Positions 57,561 through 64,000 of a DNA stretch of 64,000 nucleotides are shown piece by piece. Every line of letters begins with the position of its first letter. Within the stretch, counting starts at the first letter, position 1. Origin of the DNA: Oscheius dolichura. Its lineage: Eukaryota > Nematoda > Chromadorea > Rhabditida > Rhabditidae. Both the position numbers and the translations under genes were made by a program. The notes under the pieces are model-generated. The model made no database searches, was not told the origin of the DNA, and was given only the letters and a program-made list of their open reading frames with translations. The stretch lies in the NCBI GenBank assembly GCA_932521035.1, contig OW051493.1, positions 10,128,001-10,192,000 of the forward strand, in the 5' to 3' direction.

Positions 57561-60001
57561 CTATTCGGGTTTCTCCTTGAGCCACTTGATTTTGTCCTTC
57601 CTCCGGCGGTTCTGGAACCAGACCTTCAGCCGGATAGCGTCGACGCCAAGAAGTTCCATCATCTGCTGCTTTTTGACGGGATCGGCACAGGCATTCGGAT
57701 CGCGGGAGTAGAAGGACTCCAATACGTCCAGATCGCGGGAATTGTAGACTATTCGGCCGCGGCGAAGCTTACCAGAACTCGAGACGGAGTATTCTGTAAG
57801 AGAAAGACATTAAAGATTTTTTTTTGGTTTTTAAATCGACCTGGAAGTCATAAGGGCGCCGCCGATAGAATTATCACTGCGGCAGAGGAACTCTAGACCA
57901 TTTAGCGCTAAAGAGGTCCACATTCTAAAAAGCGGCACAGTATCTTTGTTCAAAAGTTTCTGCTCTTTCAGATAGGGCCTAAATTTCCCGGGAATTTGAT
58001 TTTGCTGGGGAGTTTGAAGCCCAAGAACCTGTTCAGCTCTTTTCTTTTCTATTAAAAAAGAACCTACTCAATTGCCCCAATATCCTCTGTGCATTACTCT
58101 GCCGATCCGACTCGTCAATCTTCAGCACTCCTTCCGGAATAAGATTGGGTGGTGTGTCCCCATTCGGGGAAAGGCTTCCTTCCTGGGCGAAGACATTCGG
58201 AGTGGAGGAGATCAGGCAGGCCAGGAGGGTTGGGTGCATTGTTTCCAGGGAGGCTCCCTAGAATTTTCCCTATTTTTGGGGAGAAATAGGGTAGAACATA
58301 CAAAATCCTCGACAGAAGGGGCCGCGTTTTCCTCAATTTCTACGGAAGAATCCATGGGGGAATTGTGATCGTCCGTATTCGTTGTATAGGAATTGGCAGG
58401 GCTGTGGGACTGAAATGGGAAATTTGTGGGTCAAAAAATGGAGGCTACCTCTCTTTCCTGGCTGCAACTGGCCTGAGCCAGGAGTTTCTGGATTTCATTG
58501 GAGAAGGGCTTCTCCTCCAGGTCGTGGTCCTTCTTCTCGAGACTCCTCGCCACCGCCGAATGCTTCGCCGCTGTCCGCCTCCCAACCGTCGTGTAGTTCT
58601 CATTAACCGGCTCCAAATGGGCACGATTCGGCTAAAAAAAATACAGAATTTGTGGGATGAACAGTGGCCAAGTGGTCAATTTGTCCCCCCTCCGAATGTT
58701 ATCAGATTGCGGGAGAAGACCCGGCTTCCCCCGCTTTCTCTCTTTAACCTCATTTGGACTAATTTCTTTGATGTTTTCATGCTCTTCCAAGATTCTCCAA
58801 CCATTTTTGAAGTTCATCCCAATAAAATCTGGTCTCCGTTTGAAATTAGAACAAAACTATGAAAATAAAGATAAGGGACGCGTTTTTTTCTGACAATTAT
58901 GGGGACTTTATGAACTGTAGGAGCCGTAAAACTGCTCTTCGCCTAGCTCAGCCTTCATCTGTCGATTTTATCCCGAAAACGTTGTAGAAACCCGAAAAAT
59001 AAGGGCTTCAAAGATGGTGGGGAAGAGATCTTCAAAAATCAAATCATCCGTTTGTCTCAATCACCCTGGCGCTGTTAAATACGAAGGGCTCCGGCTATGG
59101 GACCCAGTTTTTCTTAACCAGCTCGACGAGACGATTCCAACGAGCTATCGGACTCTATTCTAATCAAGATTTCGTGCCGTGGCTCCTCGATCAGTCTCGG
59201 GAGAGGATAACTCAATTGAAACTGCTGGGGAGGGTTAGTATGGGGCCTATTTCAGGTCGAAATAAGTGCAGGGAATTTATTCTGGCAGAGGTAAGAACAG
59301 TATCTTGTAGATCTCGACGAGCTCTTTCCAACGGTATATGAGAGACCTGCGGAAGTGGAGAAGTTGAGACCCTGTCTTTTGATTTCAGACCAGGAGCTTC
59401 AAAGGTCCATTTTTACGATTTTCAAAGTCATTATGGGGACAATTTCCCCATCGCCCCCTAATCTAACAGAGTGCATTACTTCTGACTGGTGGCTGCTTGT
59501 AATAAAGCTGACTGTTCCCGTCTCCCGCCATCTTCCCCCCGTCTCGTCCCGGCCCCCGGCTATCAAAGAGATGCTAATCATCACACTAAACCCTCCGGTG
59601 GTGATTCCCTGTCCCCCGCAGCAATCTATGTCAACAAGTTTGTCTAATGACTAATCAGGGGAAGACTGGAGGAGACGAGAGAGGAGAGAAATTTACCTTG
59701 ACATCGATAATTTCCGTAGTTGTGGCCGGGCTAATGGGCGGCAGTTCGGGATCCTTTGGCGGAGCATGGCTGTTCCCCGGATCGGGCCGGCTCGGCTGCA
59801 GTCCCTTACAGTTTGGACAGGCCCGGTCGATGCTGTCCACTATGGATATCGGGACACTGTACTTGTTTACCTAAAAAGCGATCAATTCTTTAATCATCCC
59901 CAGACTAATTGAATTAGAGATCTGATCATTAGACGAACCAGTTCATTGATGATATCAGCCATATTGGCGACGTGGCCCTCTAAATTAACCAGCAGGTACA
60001 T
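57561..60001 (-). CDS. Cluster gene 3: shared N-module plus divergent homeodomain
   Basis: Exons on the minus strand: 59939-60001, 59697-59870, 58449-58631, 58302-58409, 58068-58257, 57561-57793; phases agree, 316 residues. The first exon is MYLLVNLEGHVANMADIINE plus L; the second carries IVDSIDRACPNCKGL, matching the C-x2-C of cluster genes 1 and 2. The middle is acidic with no recognised domain. The last exon is a homeodomain: GKLRRGRIVYNSRDLDVLES, then FYSRDPNACADPVKKQQMME and the recognition helix LKVWFQNRRRKDKIKWLKE, with W48, F49, Q50, N51 and R53 kept and apparently two extra residues between helices 1 and 2. The protein ends just after the homeodomain. C. elegans has nematode-specific homeobox genes (ceh-91, ceh-92, ceh-93) linked to a Cys/His HOCHOB domain; whether this N-module is HOCHOB could not be checked. 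The 1.07-kb intron holds repeat B; a TATTTCAG acceptor precedes the ATG by 28 nt. Confidence 0.78.
57840..58010 (+). repeat. Repeat D copy
   Basis: AAGTCATAAGGGCGCCGCCGATAGAATTATCACTGCGGC, present in short matching pieces at about 38090 and 38415. Lies in the last intron of cluster gene 3. Confidence 0.65.
59090..59360 (+). repeat. Dispersed repeat B copy
   Basis: GGGCTCCGGCTATGGGACCC, GAGAGGATAACTCAATTGAA, CTGGGGAGGGTTAGTATGGG, GTAGATCTCGACGAGCTCTT. In an intron of cluster gene 3. Confidence 0.8.
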
Positions 60002-60029
60002 TCCCCTCTCCTTCTTCTTTTTAATAGCT

Positions 60030-63000
60030 GAAATATTAATTAAATTAGACAGCAAAAGTGGAGGAGAAGAAGCCAAGGGGCGAATAAAATCAATCAATAG
60101 GCAATCAACACGGAGGGGGAAATTATTATGGGCCTCTCTCTGATGAAAGGGGGACTGTGAGAAGGGGCGAGACTGATAAAGAATTATGGTAGGATTATGA
60201 AGGGGGGAGGAGAGCAGAATCAACAGGAAATTATGACTAGCAGGGCAGTTTATGAGCCGGGGAGGAGGACGGGGGTACAGTGTGCCCCGCCACCCGCCCC
60301 ATAATTTATTCCCCCTAGCCGGAAAGAGAGAAACTGTATATCGACTGGGACGAGGAAGACGACAAGGAGGATGAAGAGGGAGGGGAAGGGCATGAAGGGA
60401 GAGAAGGAGGATGAAATGGACGAGCAGCAGGAGGAGGAGGACGAACGGGACAGGGAGGAGAACGAGGAGAAGCAGGAGGAGGATGTATATCGACGAGGAG
60501 AAGAAGGCCCGGAATGTGAGGTGACAATACAAACACCTCCTCCGGGGATAAGATGCCTATCACAAAGAGAGAGAGAAGAGCTTACACAGGGTGGGAACTT
60601 GGAGGGTGGGCAATTAGATAAAGAGGAGAGGAGGATGGGCCACAACCTGTACAAGGGGATAATTAGCTAACCTGTGAGATAATTGGGGCCGAGCAGGGAT
60701 CAAGATATGGGAAGGCGGTGGAATTTGAGGGAAAAGGGCCTAATCCATCCGTAATCTACAAAAAAAACTGGAGCCTGCTCTTCTCCCGGCCGCCTAGGAT
60801 AAAGACGAGGAGGACAGGGAGGACAGGGAGGACAGAGAGGACGGAGGATCGGGAGCTGGGACCTTTTGACCCCCTTCCAAGTGATTTCTCGGTTTTTTTG
60901 ACGGTAAATTTGAAAGAGGACGAGATTCTTCCTATGCCAGTGTCAATTAGCACCTTTACGACCGGCTGTAATACAAACAGACAGAACTGTATCACGTGTG
61001 CCCCTGTGTTGGTGGCGCCCAGTTGAAAGAGATTCTAATCAGCTGCTGAAGATACTACTCTCGAGATGGAGGAGTCCTTAAAGAGGAGAGGAGTGTAAAA
61101 AGATGAACGACTTCCGGTAACATAGCGACCGGAAGATAAAGTATCCAATCAACCGGGGAGGGATGAGGGGGATAGACTGAGGGTAATGGAATGGGATTTA
61201 GGGGAAGCATAATTACCGTATTTCTGGGAAAAAGAAAGATCAGGGAACGGGCAAGCTCTCTCCCCCGTTCAAATTGGTGGCCAAGGCCATTTGTCTTTTC
61301 TCCAAGGTTAATTAGTAAATTTTCCAGGTCATTAGCTCCAATTAGTATCGTCTCTCTCCCGGGCAAACACGGCTCCCTCCCCCTAAAAGTTACAGTTAGG
61401 GTGCCAAAATGAACGGGGGCCGCGCGGCAACGCGTCGTTAGAGAGGGGGTAATTTATCGGCTGGTCGGGGGCCCGGGCAATTAGGCCGATTGGCGGGGAT
61501 CGATCGATTGAATGTGTGGGGCGCTGCTCTCTAACAATCAGAGGAGAACGAGAGAGAGAGAGAGCCGCGCCCCCCTACACCCCCTCCACTTGATAACAAC
61601 CAAGAGAGTGAGCTGTATAGGGGGGATAGAATTACCCTCGTTCCCCCGTCTGCCCCTCCTGCCCCCTATGGCAGAGGTGGGTGCCGGCAATTAACTTCCC
61701 CCAACCGGTAAAAAAATAGAAAAAGGAGGGGGCCGAACCGGTTGGCAGACATCATTAAAGGGTTAAAACTGTCGGAGCACAGGGAGGATGATGGTTAATT
61801 GTGTTGAAGTCCCCCTGCCTGCCGTATTTGTACAGTTCGGAGCGGAAGGGGTGTTGCAATCGGAATAGGCGATCATGACGGGATTGATTGCAATCAATGA
61901 ACCCCGACACGGAATTTTTGTAATAAAGGGGAGGGGAGAGCATTAAGAGGAGACGGGCTACGACGGGGGAGAAGAGGAGACTGGGGAGGAGGGGATCGGC
62001 TAAGGGGATCGAGGAAGGCCAAGACTATGGGGGAGGCTTCCAATGTCCAGAGTGGGGCGAGTGGGGCGAGAGGGTCTGAGAGGAGGACGAGGTGCGGAGG
62101 GAAGAGGGCGAGGATGGCAGGCCGGAGGACGATAAGGGCAAGCAGGTCAGGGAGGAGGGCAAGGGAGGAAGACGGGGAGGGCAGGCAGGACGGGGAGCCG
62201 GGAGCTGGAGGAGAAGTCCGTGTAGTTCTGCGGGCGACCCTGACGATCTCCCTGGCTCAAAAATTAAGGCTGGCGGAGATCCGTTGATGGAGAAACTTCT
62301 CCAGTTAGGGCTACAGGCCCCCCGCTTCTGCCGGTCTCCCGTTCTCTTTCTCCAATTATCGCTCCTGTTTCGCTGGTGACCCAACTCATTAGCATAGGCG
62401 GATTGTCGAAAGGGGCAGAAGATCCAGGTCGATGAACGACTATTAAACAGCGATGTAAACGGTAGATAATTTGGGCCGGGGGCCCAAATTATTCTCTATC
62501 TCTACCGCCACCGCCCCCCAAAGAAGGCCAACGGAGTGCGAAAAGAACGGCAATAAAGTGAGAGAAAGTGGCTATTACCATTGGGAGCAGCACACATACA
62601 CGGAGGCGAGAGAGAGAGGAAGAGGAAGGGGGGACGGTTTTAATTGATTCGGGGGTGGCTGACTGACTACAGAGAAGGGGGAGCGCCCCTCCCGTTTATG
62701 ATAATGGACTATTATACGGGGGGCAGGGGGTGGAAGAAGAATTGGAAGAATTTAAGAGGGAAGAATGACTCTCAATGAAGGGTTTCTATTTATGGGTTAC
62801 TGTAGCATAAAATCTCTTTAGTTGGCCTTTAAAAATGGGGAAAAGGTGATAATTGCCCCCCGGTGATACAAACCGGGGGCGCCCTTTAATCACATATAAA
62901 ATCAGTCTCTCCGGCCGCTTTCTCTCTCTCTTTCTTTCCAGATTACGGCATCATGTGTCAATTTATCTAATGAGGTGCTCAGCTGATCACACACAATTTC

Positions 63001-64000
63001 TTTTTGTTTGATAAGGTTAAAATTGGGAAAGGAGAGACAGGCGGGCGGAAGAGCGGAAAGGACAGTTTATATCGGGCAGAGGACGCCTTGTCCTTAATTG
63101 AGACCAATCGATGTATTTCGGGATAAAGAAGACACCCCCCCCCCTACGGACAATTAGATACAGTACGGGGTCGTAGATACGATTAGCTGGAAGAGATATC
63201 GCGACTGGGGACAGCCAGGGGAAGGCGTCGTGGCCACCACCCGGAGGGGTTAATGAGCAGACACATCGGCCACCACATTACAGCAGTAATATATTAATGG
63301 TGATGGGGCGATGGTATCTGGAGGAGCGGCGGCTCGGAGCCACTCCTCTCTAACTTTTATGACCGTGACCTTTACAGCCCCCACACACTCTTTGCCAACA
63401 CAACACACAGCTGTAGAGGTTGTAATTATCTCGGCAGAGATTGGGGATCAGAACTTTTAGGCCGTCAATCCCCAAAGAATTTTGGAATCTCTGGCCTTGG
63501 AGGAGCTGGAGAGGATGCCCATGGAGCCGACTGCCAGAGAAGGAGGAGGGGGGTCGGGGGCGAGGAGAACGAGGAGGACAAGGAGGGCAGGGATGACAGG
63601 GAGGTGAACGAGAGCTGGCCCTGTCCTGGAGGGCTACTGCTAGGTTCAGGTGGACTTGGAGGGGCATGGGGGAAGGGGGGAGAGGCAGAGTACCACTGGG
63701 CCGGAAATTTACTGGGGAAAAGCTGGAGTCTCTGATAAGTTTTTGGAGATTTGAGGACCTTACAGCCTCAGAAAATGGTCGCCTGCCGTCAAAGAGGCCG
63801 AATTCTTCAGGTGCCTTCTAGTGGAGGGGGAGGAGGACGCTTTCTGGGTGTTCCTCCCGGCCCTGCCCTACCCCTATTTGGAGGAGGATGAACTGAAAAA
63901 TCATGGAAAAATATGGGGATCTATGGTTTCTCCCCTTTGACGAGAGGTATGATCTCGCCTTCTAATACTTCTTTTACGTCAGTTGATTAAAAAATTAGCC
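60030..64000. other. Low-complexity, gene-free region upstream of cluster gene 3
   Basis: Four kilobases rich in GGA/GAG purine runs on the plus strand (60360-60500, 60800-60850, 62000-62220, 63530-63610) and their complements. Open frames here (for example 60371-60670, mostly Glu/Arg) reflect composition rather than genes. No exon chain, tRNA-like cloverleaf or long repeat was recognised. Contains TTACTGTAG at about 62808 and a polypyrimidine tract ending CTTTCTTTCCAG|ATTACGG at 62942, which could be an acceptor for an unseen exon. Confidence 0.4.

Noticed and set aside
59894-60532. 212-residue minus-strand frame starting in Leu-rich sequence
   Set aside because: Its upstream two thirds is the complement of purine repeats; only the part coding MYLLVNLEGH is supported, as exon 1 of cluster gene 3.
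60371-60670. 99-residue Glu/Arg-rich frame resembling a coiled coil
   Set aside because: Composition of the purine tract explains it; both other frames are also open for long stretches.
1-64000. CRISPR arrays, rRNA and tRNA genes
   Set aside because: No regularly spaced direct repeats with unique spacers, no rRNA-like stretch and no cloverleaf with a GGTTCGAATCC-type arm were recognised by eye; the only tandem array is the 24-bp satellite.

Overview
The window is nuclear DNA of a nematode, most likely a rhabditid. Coding sequence is split into short exons by introns that start GT(A/G)AG and end TTTTCAG or TTTNAG, many only 42-80 nt long. Several first exons have a splice acceptor a few bases before the ATG, as expected for spliced-leader trans-splicing. 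The gene set (cytoplasmic intermediate filament, DM-domain factor, MADF factor, P-glycoprotein, serpentine chemoreceptors, divergent homeobox and FLYWCH-type zinc fingers) also fits nematodes. All gene models were built by eye from reading frames, splice sites and phase agreement; nothing was aligned by computer.

Layout. 1-7.1 kb (minus): an ifb-1-like intermediate filament gene, cut at the left edge, with two alternative first exons, one coding a 578-residue head. 7.1-15.4 kb: gene-free by my reading, with dispersed repeats. 15.5-18.5 kb (minus): a nine-exon DM-domain gene, best match dmd-5. From memory ifb-1 and dmd-5 are also near neighbours in C. elegans (cosmid F10C1). 18.5-24.3 kb: no gene seen. 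24.4-26.7 kb (plus): a MADF gene whose first intron holds an inverted copy of the first two dmd-5 exons, framed by inverted dispersed repeats. 27-28.2 kb (minus): AT-rich stretch with weak gene candidates. 29.9-37.2 kb (plus): a complete GPCPD1-type glycerophosphodiesterase with a CBM20 domain. 38.9-44.1 kb (minus): a complete 1320-residue P-glycoprotein. 46.3-50.3 kb (plus): two tandem seven-helix chemoreceptor genes, one with a 24-bp tandem array inserted at its stop codon. 51.4-60.0 kb (minus): a run of putative regulators. Three share a homologous N-terminal module with the same exon structure but carry different DNA-binding regions (FLYWCH-like, C2H2, homeodomain); a further FLYWCH unit lies 132 bp downstream of the last. 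60-64 kb: purine-rich, low-complexity DNA with no supported gene.

At least four dispersed repeat families run through introns and intergenic DNA: A, about 160 bp with a GCGCGCC core; B, about 270-440 bp; C, with long inverted arms around CACCCGTAAAGTCTCGGCAG; D, with GGGCGCCGCC and TTGTAGAGAATTTTCTG blocks. The most unusual items are the three-gene cluster with exchanged DNA-binding domains, the long alternative filament head, and the captured dmd-5 exons in the MADF intron.
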